Shown here: piece by piece, positions 34,681-46,102 of the stretch
Layout: every line of letters starts with the position of its first letter
Numbering within the stretch: position 1 is the stretch's first letter
The notes under the pieces: generated by a model
Told to the model about the DNA's origin: nothing
Databases searched by the model: none
The model's input: only the letters and a program-made list of their open reading frames with translations
Assembly: GCA_003313425.1 (NCBI GenBank)
Contig: NHZP01000010.1
Location: forward strand, 1,426,001 to 1,490,000
Origin: Pseudopyrenochaeta lycopersici
Lineage: Eukaryota > Ascomycota > Dothideomycetes > Pleosporales > Pseudopyrenochaetaceae
DNA: 64,000 nt
Direction of reading: 5' to 3'
Position numbers and translations under genes: made by a program

Positions 34681-36302
34681 TATACTTTTTATATAAGCAT
34701 AAACTATTTACTAATAGTAGCTAATTCTTTATATTATACGCGCTATAAGTATAGTTTTTTATTCTACTTTATCTATAGCTATAGCTAGCTATAGATAAAG
34801 TGTAATATCTAGTTCTTACTAATAGGCTAAGAAAGAGGGCTTAGCTACGCGTAGCTAGTAGAATATCTGCTATTTAATATACTTAGATAACTATAGGTAG
34901 AAATCTTTATTAAGAAAGACCTAGTAGTTATTTAATAAGGGACTACTCTTTAATAAAGTTTAGCTTATACTTCTAGTAATTATGCGTAGCTTAAAGTTGG
35001 CTACCTTAAAAGTAATATTAAAAAGTAGTATAAGGAATAGTAAATAGCGCAGCTATAGAGGGAACTTAAGAAATCTAGTATTTATAAAGAGCTGCTAGAG
35101 TAGACTTAATTTAACCTTCTTAGTTAGCTATTAGGAGACGTTATTAAGAGGCTGTTATTATTTAAACGCGTTGAGACGCGTTAACTTTGGTGGGGCTGGC
35201 CGCTGACTGGTTTTGACCACTGGCTGGTGGAACACGTTAATGCTTTGGTGAGTACATCAGCCAAATTATCGGTCGTTGAAACACGTTAGGTATTGATAAT
35301 GTTAGTATAACCGTAAGAAAACTCTGATCCTACGGGTGACATGAGTTTAAACAGACTTGATATTATTTCTATTTGAGGATCTCTGCCCCTTTCTACAGGT
35401 CGCGACATGCTGATTTATTTCTACAGCCTTGACTCCACTTTACAGGGGCACATTCTTGAGAGAGGAGAACGTTTGAAGAGCTGGATCAAAGCTAGGCTTG
35501 TTTCATGCAATGATTTATTGTGTCATACACAAAACGATAAGGAGGTTGAACCGCCTCAGACGTAGTTGTCAAATTCTCGCTAGTCTATGAAATCACGTCG
35601 GAAATATTGATGATTTCACAATGCATAACGATAGTCCAGATACTTAACGGTAGAATGAAAATACTCGTGAAATCATTGATTTATTGGTTGTTAACAAGCC
35701 TGCACAACTAGGTTTCCTGTATCGAGCCTGAGGTTGATTGATATATAATAGCAGGCGCAAGGCCAGATCCATCCGCGCATATATAGGCTAGCATCATTAT
35801 CCACTCCCGATTCCCATCGTGAATCACAGATTTGATCCTCCCCTCCTCATAAAGCCTCCCGCTTAACACCTTTCTGACCTAGTCACTATTCCTAGCATGA
35901 AGTCCTTCTTATCCAGATTGTATGTATGCCGTGGCTCGATATCGTAATTTACAGAGTAGAAATTCGTAGAATAGAGTAGATTAGAATAACCAATCTTCTA
36001 ATCTATCGTGGGGAGTACTTTAGAGGGGGCAGTGATAGATATAGACGTATTGGAACGGACTGAATATATAGTCGTTTCACTACGTTTCATATGTTCGTAT
36101 CCATTTTCACCCAACACTGAGAGCGGGTATAGAGTACTGTAGAGCGCTCTACAATGCTATGTAGGGCGCCTATCAAAGTAACGAATGGAGCATTATGATG
36201 ATGCGAGACGTTGGCCGGCAGCAAGACGAAGTTGAAATTTAAAGAACTGAACAGGACTTCTATTTATGATTTCTTTTCTGCTACAAGCACTGTATGAATC
36301 AC
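34681..36302. other. Relic repeat and GST 3' flank
   Basis: 34681-35180 is RIP-damaged AT-rich sequence. A solitary inverted-repeat end lies at 35181-35237. From about 35270 the composition is normal, with no gene recognised up to the GST stop codon. Confidence 0.45.
35181..35237. repeat. Solitary pogo-type inverted-repeat end
   Basis: The stretch ends GGCTGGTGGAACACGT followed by TA, the same terminal pattern as the ends of families 1 and 2 (GGGACACGT-TA, TGGAACACGT-TA). It begins TTTGGTGGGGCTGGCC, like the inner part of family 1. No left partner was found. Confidence 0.6.
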
Positions 36303-37046
36303 TCAATAGCCCGCCATTGGTCGCGGCGCTTCTTCACACAACACTGGAACCTCGCCTCTATCCTCCCCTTGCTCAGCCATTTCAATCATCTTCTTGTAAG
36401 CGGGCCTTTGTGCAACCTTTTCCAACCACCCCCTGATACCGCTGTAGCCCGTCAATGGGAAAGGGGTGAATAGCCGCATGGTCGTGACGATGAAGACAGC
36501 GTACATATCGGCGGCCGTGAAGTCGTTGCCAGCAAGCCATGGAGACTGTCTCAGGCGTTGATCCATCATTTCCAGCGCGTCTATCACACGTTTGTTGATG
36601 GTTTGCAGGATATGGTGGTCATCTTCAACGCCAGCGTGTCGGAGATGAATGGGGATTAGTATCGTGCTTTGAAAGGTTCCGATACCCCAGTGGTACCAGA
36701 AGACGTAGTCGGCGAAGTTTACGGCGTTGCATGAAACTGTGAATTGGCCATTGCCATATCGACACAAGATGTAATCCATGATGGCGCCAGTCTCGGATAA
36801 AATAATATTCCCATCTTGGATTACGGGTGCAGTACCGGTAGGGTGGCTGGTGAATCTTAATTAGATTCGTATACGAGCGCTATTAATTTGGAGGGGAAAT
36901 CACATAGCCTTGAGCTCTGATGGTGCTCCTAGACTGTGGCGCTCTCGCTGGTAGATCTTCAGCTTGTAATCGATCTGGAGCTCCTCGCAAAGCCAAACAA
37001 CACGCTCGGACTGTGAACGTTGAAGATGATGCACTGTTAGGCCCAT
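36303..37046 (-). CDS. Glutathione S-transferase
   Basis: The CDS is complement(join(36303..36846, 36904..37046)), 228 residues, with a 57-bp intron (GTGATT...CCAG). The splice completes ELKAIHPTGTAPVIQDG, the glutathione-binding loop with the cis-proline. The N-terminal thioredoxin fold (LTVHHLQRSQSERVVWLCEEL) carries the SER motif, and LSETGAIMDYIL is the second glutathione contact. The alpha-helical domain contains SPWLAGNDFTAADMYAVF, the usual N-capping/hydrophobic staple region. It is cytosolic, conjugating glutathione to electrophiles. Several emodin-type clusters include a GST (GedE, MdpJ, TpcF), but this one lies 17 kb beyond the P450 across transposons, so membership is uncertain. 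It is divergent from the DUF924 gene. Confidence 0.9.
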
Positions 37047-37528
37047 GTTGATGGATTGGCGGACAGGGTGCTTGTAAAGCAATCGTTTGATGTATTGAAG
37101 CGGTGAATAGTTTGGTTTTCGACCATTTGTCCTTATAATGGGCTAATGGCAATCCTCGTCATAGTACATTCAATAGCCAGGGATTAAGCCGAACGATTGA
37201 GACAGCGCTCTCATTGCGCCGATAAACGGACCGAGCACAGAGAATCACGGATTCCCCACAATTTGTCACAGTCGCCAAGTCACGAAGTCGTTGAGTCATT
37301 ACTCAACAAAGACCGAGAGACCGAGCGAATATGATCCGAATGACCGATGTCGACTGCGGACAAGTTCGGGAGAGTGAGTATAGAGCTAACGAAACAGCGA
37401 ACCAATTCGACTATGGAAAAGGCCGAAGACATTGTATCGTAAATGATTCTCTGATCTCCGTCCAAGTTTCGAAGAAGAATCTCGTCGCCAAATCCGCGAA
37501 GCTCTGCGCGAGCATAGTGCTCACCAAA
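37047..37528. promoter_or_regulatory. Divergent promoter, GST / DUF924 gene
   Basis: 482 bp between two divergent start codons. CCGA half-sites occur near 37189, 37242 and 37316, but no TCGGN3CCGA palindrome. No gene is supported; the frame open from 37331 is the untranslated or alternative upstream part of the DUF924 exon. Confidence 0.5.
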
Positions 37529-38342
37529 ATGGCGCTGTGTTCTTTGGAGGAGGTCTTATCGCACAAATTCTTAGAAGCTATTTTCAGCTTCTGGTTTTCC
37601 CACATAGACAACAACGACCAGATTATAGCTCCCAACGTGGAAGATGCCATGTCGTGGTTCTCGCAAGACGATGCATACGACAGAGCCTGCATGTAAGTAC
37701 TGATGCATTCCACAATTGCATCGCTTTTTACCTCCATGCTAATATGAAATTTGCAGAGCCAATTTCGGTCCACAGCTTGAGCGAATTAAGTTAGCGGAAC
37801 CCAGCGGAACAGAAATTTTGTCTATAGCAAGACCATCGACACCTTTACATTGGATAGGCCTTATTATACTTCTTGACCAGCTTCCACGAAATTGTTTTCG
37901 AGGAACCGAAGCTGGGATTGCGTACAGAGTCTTCGATAAGATGGCTCTTGACATTGCTTTACGAGCAATTGAGCTTGGTATTCCAGGACACCCTTCTGTG
38001 CGGTTTCGACTCGCGTATTCATTCTGGTTCTTCATGCCCCTGGAGCACGCCGAGAGCATGGAGATGCAGCAGATGGTGACGGAACATCATGCCAAATTGT
38101 TTCAGGAAAGTACAATGCTAATGGATGGCACAATCGATCTTGAGGGTACTGACGTTGCACATTGTCGAAGTGTACTTCTGAGGAGGAGGAAGAATTTTGA
38201 GAATTTCAAGGATACTTTACGCGGTATCTGTGATGGACATAGGGAGACTATTCGTCTTTTTGGGCGCTACCCACATCGCAATGAGGCATTGAATCGGAAC
38301 TCAACTGAGGAGGAGCTAGCATATTTACAAGAACGAAGATAG
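37529..38342 (+). CDS. DUF924 family protein
   Basis: The CDS is join(37529..37692, 37757..38342), 249 residues, with a 64-bp intron (GTAAGT...GCAG) that joins YDRACI to ANFGPQLERIKL. The family motif LDQLPRNCFRGT is present at about 96-107, preceded by the exon-1 block FWFSHIDNNDQIIAPNVEDAMSWF. DUF924 proteins are alpha-helical and TPR-like, and their biochemical role is unknown. The ATG in CACCAAAATGG context was chosen because homologues begin at MALxSLEExL; the frame is open further upstream to 37331. A decayed paralogue lies at 50456-51286. Confidence 0.85.
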
Positions 38343-38634
38343 ACTGCGATACTAGAAGATTCTACAGAAGTTCATTCTCCGAATACAATGGCCTGTGTTG
38401 AAACCCCAGAGTAAATTTGTCGAGGAGGCACAAGCCGATGTAGGCAATACGTGCAATTACGGATACCGAAGTCGCCAGAATTTAATGAATTTTTTGGTCT
38501 TAATCATGTTCATTGTTCTCTTCGTTGGTTCTATTCCCTCCTTTTTGAATATAGACCTGATACATCGGTGATACATAGGTGTTACCGTCCACGAGTATTC
38601 GTGTACTTCAGTTTTATGCCTCTTATCTGACAGA

Positions 38635-38680
38635 AGTTCACCCCGTAACGCACCACCCCGCTTAACGCACTACTTTCTCC
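38635..38680 (+). repeat. Fot1-like inverted-repeat end, left
   Basis: AGTTCACCCCGTAACGCACC and the following CACCCCGCTTAACGCACT parallel the terminal repeat of the intact transposon at 19405 (GGTTCACCCCGTAACGAAAC then ACCCCGCGTAACGCAAC). A matching inverted end is at 44742-44786. Confidence 0.6.
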
Positions 38681-38767
38681 ACGTATATTTAAGAAAATAG
38701 ACTATCTTTAAGGATCAATATCTTCTTAACTACTTATTAAAGTTTTTAAATTTTTAAATTCCTTCAT

Positions 38768-38945
38768 AAGTGTCAGGGTTCAATCCTTCTAAAGGTAAAG
38801 TCGCAGGTGAAAGGTAGCTATTACCTTTAATTTTCGCCTAGCTGAGCTACCTAATTAAGCCTAGCGCCTGAATTAGCGGCTCTAGCTCTTGTATCTAAGC
38901 AGGACCCCTTCACCAAAGGTGAGAGGTATCTGCTATTCTGTCCAT
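38768..38945 (+). repeat. Dispersed repeat with tRNA-like motif, copy B
   Basis: About 178 bp aligning in the opposite orientation with 22571-22740. It has GGGTTCAATCC, GCCTAGCGCCTGAATTAGCG, TAAGCAGG and CTGCTATT in the same order. Confidence 0.6.
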
Positions 38946-39122
38946 TTCTTTTAAATAGAGTTACTCTCAACCAGACCGTCCGAACTGTGCATGTTAACTG
39001 CCTTACAATAAGAATCTCTGAAAGATATATTTTTAGATTAACAATTTATTCAGTTGAATTAATTAAGAATCTCTTATTTTTAAAAAAAAAAAAGAGTAAA
39101 ATTTACTTTTTTTATAAGTTAA

Positions 39123-39245
39123 TGTTAGCCAACACGGTTAGCTCCTCACGTGCTCTGTTATATAAGCATCCACAGGGTATATAGTTCCCTTGTGTCTCAT
39201 TTGATAGGAATCAACCTAGTTCCTCCTGCCTGCTGCCCACCAACA
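39123..39245 (+). repeat. 5' LTR of copia copy 2
   Basis: 123 bp, TGTTAGCC...CCAACA, matching the LTRs of copy 1 and preceded by GTTAA. Confidence 0.95.
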
Positions 39246-39461
39246 GTTATGAGCCCGGTTTGCACCTCCTAAGCTACGTAACTCTGCACGAATATAGCTT
39301 TAGACGTGTAACTGATAACAACTACGTTCACCTTTACCCGTTGTGTCTATTGACAGCTAGGTCAGCGTCAAAGACCTATATAGTCGATAAGTGTCGCTAT
39401 TTAACTAGAACTGTTGCTCTCCGCATAGAGATCAGTTTGGTGATTGATCACTGAGATCACG

Positions 39462-42400
39462 ATGTTGTATAACGACGCAGGAGTCACACGAGTGACTGTT
39501 TTACTGGATAAACCAGCCGACTGGGAGTCGTGGTTCCAGCTACGACGAGAGAAAGCTGTCGTAGATGGCATTTGGAAGTACCACGACATCTCAAAACTAA
39601 AGGATGAGCTACCAAAGCTTAGAGAACCAACTAGACTGTTACCTAGCGATATACGGCCAGGAGCGACAGAGATCAGCCAGCTAGACGCAGCTGAAAAGGC
39701 ATTATACAGTAATCTCCTTTAAGACTGGAGATACGAAAGAGCAGAGTATATGAAACTTAAGCAGAAGGATGGTGAGCTTCTTCTTGACATCAGCCGTACG
39801 ATTGCTGCTTAACACCTTTACCTTATTAGCGGAAAAGATGAGGCGTACGATTGACTAGTCACTCTTAAGAAGCAGTTTGCGCTAACAGCTGCCTCACGAA
39901 GCAGAGAGCTGACTGTTAAATATTGAGCTCTGCAGGACGGTCCTTAGAGTCGAGATCTTGAGTAATGGCTTGACGACTGGATTCACATTACTAACTAAGG
40001 CGGGGAGGCAGGTCTCCCTGAAACAACAGGTTATTGAGCTTAAGAGGATTTCCTGATATCTATCAGGACGATTGCCCCTGAATGGGCAGCATCGTCGCAC
40101 TATGACCTCATCAAAAAGGAGACCTTAGATAAGACGAATGAGATTTAACCTCTAGCAGACTATATAGCTTAGTTCAGGGTCTATTATCGACGAATTGGGC
40201 CTAGTGCAACGTCGCTTGGCACGTTTGCAACACTCGGTGTTTCAAACAGAACAGACTAGAAGGACCAGAAGGAGCAGAGATTATCAAAATCAGCTCATAA
40301 GCTAGAATGTCTCTGCGGAGGTATGCATTGGTACAGGGAGTGCTGGTACCTGTTTCTAGATTATCTAAAGAGACTAGAGAGCTTTTGACCTGTTAAAGCT
40401 GTACAGGATAGGATAGCTGAGGCCTTGAAGAACCCAGAGCAGGTTAAAAGGATTAATAAGCTCCTCGCTTGTTACGGCAAGAAAATTAAGGGCGTGGATG
40501 AGCCAATAAGCCTTGACAGTGGAAAGGAGAGCCAAGGGGGCAGTTTTGCGACCTACAGCTCCTTCTCTGTTACTCAGGTGCAACTAAAAACGCTGCCAAC
40601 GATCATTAATTGATGGATCCTTGACCCAGGCTCAAACATCTATATATGCAATTTAAGGAGGTTTAGCTGGCGAGAGATAAGGCAGGCTACAGCCCAGGAA
40701 ACAGTGCTTGCAGGAGACTTAATTCTAGCAATACAGGCTTGGGGAGAGGTTGTATTCAAGGTCAATCAACTATCTGGAATAAGTCAGATTAAGCTGACTA
40801 ATGTGGCCCTTATAGAAGGCTTCTTTATAAACGTTGTAAGCCTCTTAAGATGCCGAGAGATAGGCATTCAGTTTGACTCAGGACGAGATGTTATATACAA
40901 GCAGCATCCGTCAAACGTCACATGCCTACTTAGGTATAGAGAAGGACACTGGATCGTTGATGCTGACGAGAACGATCGTCCAGCACTGAGTAGCTTTGTA
41001 ACAGCTCTTCGACGAGCGTACAAGGTCTTACGGGAAGATCGACGTCCAATTGCCGCATCTTATGTTGAAGCTTATGAGATGTTTGCACACGCGAGTAAGG
41101 AGGCAATTGATTACTTAAATGCGAACGTACGAGGAATCAACCTTGAGTAAGGAGCTCGAGCACCGCAGCTGCGAGAATGCGAGACCTGTATTGAGTTAAA
41201 ATTGATAGCTTAGGTCAGCAGGCGTCAATCAGACGATCGAGCTACAAGGCCTTTCTATAGGATTGTAGTTGATCTTGTACAGCTGATCCTAACAGGAGAA
41301 ACGTGCTACAACGGAGATTGTTACCTCCTGCATGCTGTATGCGAGTTCTTAAGGTGGCATGAGGCGACGACTCTTGCTAATAAAACACTACCTGTCGTGA
41401 TAGCAGCGTTGCGAGCGCTGATAAATAAGATTGAACGCTAGTATGGACATACTGTCGTTGTCCTTAAGGTTGACGGCGATTGCGGGTACGGCTTACAGCT
41501 CTATGAGATCGCGAGGCAGGCTGGCCTTAAGGTTGAGCTTTGAGCCCCTGACACGCCTGAACAGCTAGGAGCCGCAGAGCAAGCAGGGAACGTGATCATG
41601 ATAAGAGCAAGATCACTTCGAATCAAGGCAGGACTGCCAAAGTCGCTGTCAAATGAGCTAGCAGTTACAGCAGCTCGAATCGTCAATGTCACGCCTACCA
41701 AGTCAATCGCATGGAAGACGCCATATGAGCTAGTCTATGGCAGGCAGCCTTCAGTTGCCCACTTCTTACAGATAGGCTGCAAAGCCTATGTCCTGAATAA
41801 GAAGCTGAAGAAAGCAGATAAGCTTAAGTCTCGTACATTTATAGGATACCTCACAGGGTACGACTTAACGAATATCTTCTGCATCTGGCTGCTAAAGAAG
41901 AGCTAGGTGATACGCGTGAGAGACGTGATATTTTAGAAGAACAGCCTTTTTAACGACCACAAGAAAGCTGAGAGAGAAGCTATCGTACGAGAAGATATTG
42001 ACTATCTTAATATACCTTAGGTACAGGAGATAGAGGCTGATCAAGAGATACTGCAGAACTAGAGGCATCAGCTTAACGATGAGACAGCTCGTTCTACAGA
42101 GATAGCTGAAAATAACATGGTGGCAGAGTTCTATAAGGACTGGGGCTTTCTACTAACACTAGAACTATTAGATCGTGGTACTGTACTACCTTAACAGGAG
42201 GCAGACGACGATGGAGAATCAGGCTGAGCTACAGAGCCGGTAGAACAAGTTAGTGCTGAAGATTAAGGCACTGAGGAACAGGTTTAAGAACAGCTGCTTG
42301 ATGAGCTGCAGACACATCATGAGGATGATACGTCTATAGTCATAAGTAGACCAGACGGACTAAGTAGACCAGATGGACCACTTAGGCCAGCTGCAACAGG

Positions 42401-44300
42401 CAGGCGAGGCTGACCACGAAAGCTACTATCTGAGTGGCCTAAAGGATGGAGCAATATAGACAACTATGTACCAGATCGTCAGCAGAATAATGCACCAAAG
42501 ATGGCTGATCTTGCTGTTGGAAGTAGTAGCAACATTGTAGAAGGGAAGAGAGCTAGGAGGCTAGCTAACTAGGCCCTAGCTACATACTACAGAGCATTTG
42601 CAGTAGCATTAAATCCAACAGCTCCTTTGAAGCTCGCAGGTGAGATGCCTAGGTTAAGGCTACATCGTGACTAACTGCTAGAGCCGCCAAAGCGATGGAA
42701 GGAAGTGAAGGATTATCTATTCAGTGCTGAGTTTAGAGAGGCAGCACGAGCAGAGCTTAACAGCTGCTGGTTAAAAGATTGCTTCAAGCGTACGGAGGTT
42801 ACTGCAACGACAGCAGATGCTGAGGTTCTACCCCTAATGTGGGTGTTCTTATATAAGTTTGACGAAGACGGGTACCTATACAAGTTTAAGGCGCGTATAT
42901 GCGTACGAGGAGACCTGCAGGAGGCATGGGGTGAGACGTATGCTGCAACGTTAGCTATTAAGGTCTTTCGATCTCTTGTAGCACTGGCAGCAGCATTTGA
43001 CCTGAAGATGTTTTAGTTTGACGCCCTAAACGCCTTTCTTAACGCTTAACTACTACGCAAGATATACTGTTGTACGTCTGAAGGGTTTACAGACGAGTTT
43101 AGTGAGCTTCTTGAGCTTCAGCGAGCGCTCTATGGCCTTAAGGAAGCACTACTGCTGTGGTACTAGGAGCTCTTATTAACCTTAAAGAAGCTTAGGTTAA
43201 GGCCTGTGCTAGGAGCACTGTGCCTATACACGAACGACCGTCTGATCGTCTTTTTCTATGTGGACGATATCGTCGTCCTCGTCCATCCGCTTAATATGAG
43301 CTACTACCAAACGTTCAAGCAACAGATGCTTGGAACGTACGAGATCCGTGAGCTAGGCGAGCTGAAGTGGTTCCTTGGCATCCGTGTGATCCGCGAGGAG
43401 CTTACTTAATTAATCTACCTAGCACAGGACTCATTTATTAATAAGATCGCAGCGAAATTCGATCTTAAGGGAAACACAAGATACCCAGATGTGCTACTAA
43501 GGGATAACGTCCTCCTGCCTTTAACAGAGGAACTAAGTGCTGCTCGAACACAAAAGTATTAGCAACTAGTTGGCTTACTGGCGTATATCTTAACCTCGAC
43601 GCGACCAGACGTCGCGAGAGCGCACTTAATCCTTGCACGCCACCTCCAGAATCTAGGGCAAAAGCACCTGCACGCTGCCAACTATGTGTGGAGATACTTA
43701 ATAGGCACAAAGCACCTAGCTATTCGAGCGTCAGGGGACATCCAGCACAGCATAACTAGCATCACATCGCCAGCTTAGCAGGAGCTAGACCAAGAACCTC
43801 TCTTTTATGGTGCATCAGATGCGGCCTTCGCAGATGAGCCTGAAACTCGCCGAAGCTCTCAAGGCTACATCTTTAAACTATATGGACTGCCTATTGACTG
43901 GAAGGCAACAGTCTAACGATCAGTCATAAAATCGACTACTGAGGCTGAGCTACTATCTCTATCCCTTGCAGGATTAGAGATGGAATGGTGGTAACGCTTC
44001 TTTTAAGCTATTTAATTTGACCCTAAGTTTACACTAGCACTGTGGTGTGATAACCAGCAGACTGTCTTAATCGTGACAAAGGCAGTTGATAAGCTTCAGA
44101 CGAAGCTAAAGCATGTGGACGTACATCATCATTGGTTACGTTAGGAGGTAGCAGAAGGCAGACTGCAGGTAGACTGGAAGGCTACTACAGAGATGCCAGC
44201 TGACGGCCTTACAAAGATCCTTAGTTAACAGAAGCACGCTGACTTCGTACGCCAGCTAGGACTAAGTGACCTATCAAGGATTCGAGAGGAATTAGAGAGT
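39462..44300 (+). pseudogene. Copia gag-pol remnant (copy 2)
   Basis: A broken gag-pol. The gag-side frame begins near 39462 (MLYNDAGVTRVTVLLDKPADWESW). Long open fragments lie at 40704-41150, 41592-41906 (PYELVYGRQPSVAHFL, integrase side), 42705-43016 (reverse transcriptase start) and 43206-43409 (YVDDIVVL catalytic core intact). TAG and TAA stops fall where CAG, CAA or TGG are expected. No functional polyprotein. Confidence 0.9.
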
Positions 44301-44418
44301 ACTGCTCTCAGTCTGCAGGACCTGGGGGGGTGGTACTACCAACTACAGTAGAGGCAGACGCTTGAGGACACTCATTTACAGCTTTCGTTGCTCTTCATTC
44401 ACTCAAGCTGGGGGGGTG

Positions 44419-44541
44419 TGTTAGCTAACACGGTTAGCTCCTCACGTGCTCTGTTATATAAGCATCCACAGGGTATATAGTTCCCTTGTGTCTCATTTGA
44501 TAGGAATCAACCTAGTTCCTCCTGCCTGCTGCCCACCAACA
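44419..44541 (+). repeat. 3' LTR of copia copy 2
   Basis: 123 bp, with one visible C-to-T change near its start (TTAGCTAACA instead of TTAGCCAACA), then GTTAA. Confidence 0.95.
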
Positions 44542-44741
44542 GTTAAAACCTATTTATTTGCATATTTGTTTTAAATTTATAGTATAAAGTTATAAAATTA
44601 AGTAGAGTTAAATAAATCTAAAATTCAATAGTTCATCTTTAGTATATTTTTATTGAGAAATCTAAAGATTAAAAATGTTTTAATTAGTAATGAAAAAAGA
44701 TAATAATTACTGATGTTAATCTATACTATTAAATCTAGGTT

Positions 44742-44786
44742 TAAAAAGTAGTCTGCTGCGTAGCGTAGTGCGTTACAGAGTAAACG
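44742..44786 (-). repeat. Fot1-like inverted-repeat end, right
   Basis: AAAAGTAGT...GTAGTGCGTTACAGAGTAAAC reads, on the other strand, as a G-to-A/C-to-T altered version of the end at 38635 (GTTCACCCCGTAACGCACTAC pattern). Removing the copia insertion would leave an element of roughly 0.73 kb, too short for a transposase. Confidence 0.5.
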
Positions 44787-45798
44787 TTAGTACTAACGAA
44801 TAGAAGCTTACAAAGTATATAGAGAGACTTATAGCGCGCTACCTGCTAACTGTAAGAACGCAGGCCTGCCCCCACTGCGCCTTGCAACCAAAAAGGTAAC
44901 AATAATCTGTTATCTGCAGATCAGGCTGAGCGGAATAGTACTTGGTGTTATTGCTGTGCACCTACTAGCAACCTACCTCAGCTCTCAGCCTCATACCATG
45001 ACACTAACTACAAAAGATAATAAAAGAGGCTTCAGAAGCTAACTTACTATACAACTAAGCTTCATTCTTTTAAAGTTATATATATAGTACTTTTTAACTT
45101 TCATAAAATCCTAACTAGATTTACAGTATAACTTTAGAAGCGTTAGAGTTATAAAGGTTTTCTGCTTAAAAACTATAGTAAAGAAAATTTGTTTAAAATA
45201 TAGTAAAACTTAAAGAAACCTAGCTATTTATTTACTACGTTTTATTAAAAAATAATTAACGTAATTTTTAAAGCGTAAAAAGGTTCTACTTATTTATAAT
45301 AAGGTAGAAGAAGAAAGAATAAGTTTTATCTGTTTAGTAGTATATAAAATACTATAGTAAAACTATTTTTTAGTTAATAAGTGAAAAGTATAATGCTAAG
45401 TTTTATTTAAAAGTACATATAAAAGAGCTAAAGGCATCTACCAAGCGATAGAAGAAGAAAGGAATAGAGGAGATATGTACAGGATAATAAGCAGTAAAGA
45501 AGAAGAGCACTTAATACGGAGTAAAAACCAACGTTATTAAGAAGCTTATAATACTACTTTAGTTGTATTACTACTTCTAGTAAGTAAGACCAAAATTTTA
45601 AACTTACATATTAAAAGAAGCAATAGAAGTATATAGCTATTATTTCGCGCTGTAGCTGTGCTGCTGTAGTGTTAACCTTGTAGAAAGATTTAAATAGGCA
45701 AAATTAATTACAATTACTACTACAGTACTTTGTTATAATATAATATGATAACAGTAACTAAGTGTGGCTTTACAGCCTTATTTTTAGGTAACATATTA

Positions 45799-45878
45799 GG
45801 GTGGTTCACGGGCATTGCGCGACTCCAGGCGTTGTCCGCACGGACACAGTGGGACGTGCGCGTGGTGGTGAAACAGGT
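45799..45878. repeat. GC-rich solitary terminal repeat
   Basis: An 80-bp GC-rich island inside AT-rich DNA that ends GTGGTGGTGAAACAGGT followed by TA, resembling the right ends of the pogo-type elements (GTGGTGGAACACGT-TA). No left partner was recognised. Confidence 0.45.
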
Positions 45879-46102
45879 TAGAATCTGAGAGCACTAAGTA
45901 AGTTAGGAATCAAAATGCGCCAAGATCCTGTCCAACTCAGGGGATTTGTGAGATCCTTAATTAGAACTAGAGATCTTGGCTCGTGAATATATAAACGTAC
46001 CTGACAGCTCAACTGACACACAATTAACTCGCTCATCTCATTACAGCCATACCTCATCAGCCTACAGTTCGTTGCAAAATTCCTCATTTCATCAATATAA
46101 AA

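Larger units (their letters stand above)
38343..39122. other. Relic repeat left of copia copy 2
   Basis: After about 290 bp of 3' flank, an inverted-repeat end like that of the Fot1-type element starts at 38635, followed by dispersed repeat copy B (38768-38945) and AT-rich sequence. The last bases GTTAA are the copia target duplication. No gene. Confidence 0.5.
39123..44541 (+). mobile_element. Ty1/copia LTR retrotransposon, copy 2, RIP-damaged
   Basis: A full-length 5419-bp element of the same family as 12038-17465, with a target duplication GTTAA at 39118-39122 and 44542-44546. Primer site (GTTATGAGCCCGG) and purine tract (CTGGGGGGGTG) are conserved. It is less mutated than copy 1 at most differing positions: CAG, TGG, GAC and CGA codons often survive here where copy 1 has TAG, TAA or AAC. 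Still, many stops break gag-pol. It appears to have inserted into an older short inverted-repeat element. Confidence 0.95.
44542..46102. other. AT-rich relic right of copia copy 2
   Basis: Mostly RIP-damaged, very AT-rich sequence. It includes the right inverted-repeat end at 44742-44786 and ends in a GC-rich patch at 45799-45878. From 45880 to 46102 the composition is normal and should hold the promoter of the next gene. Confidence 0.5.
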
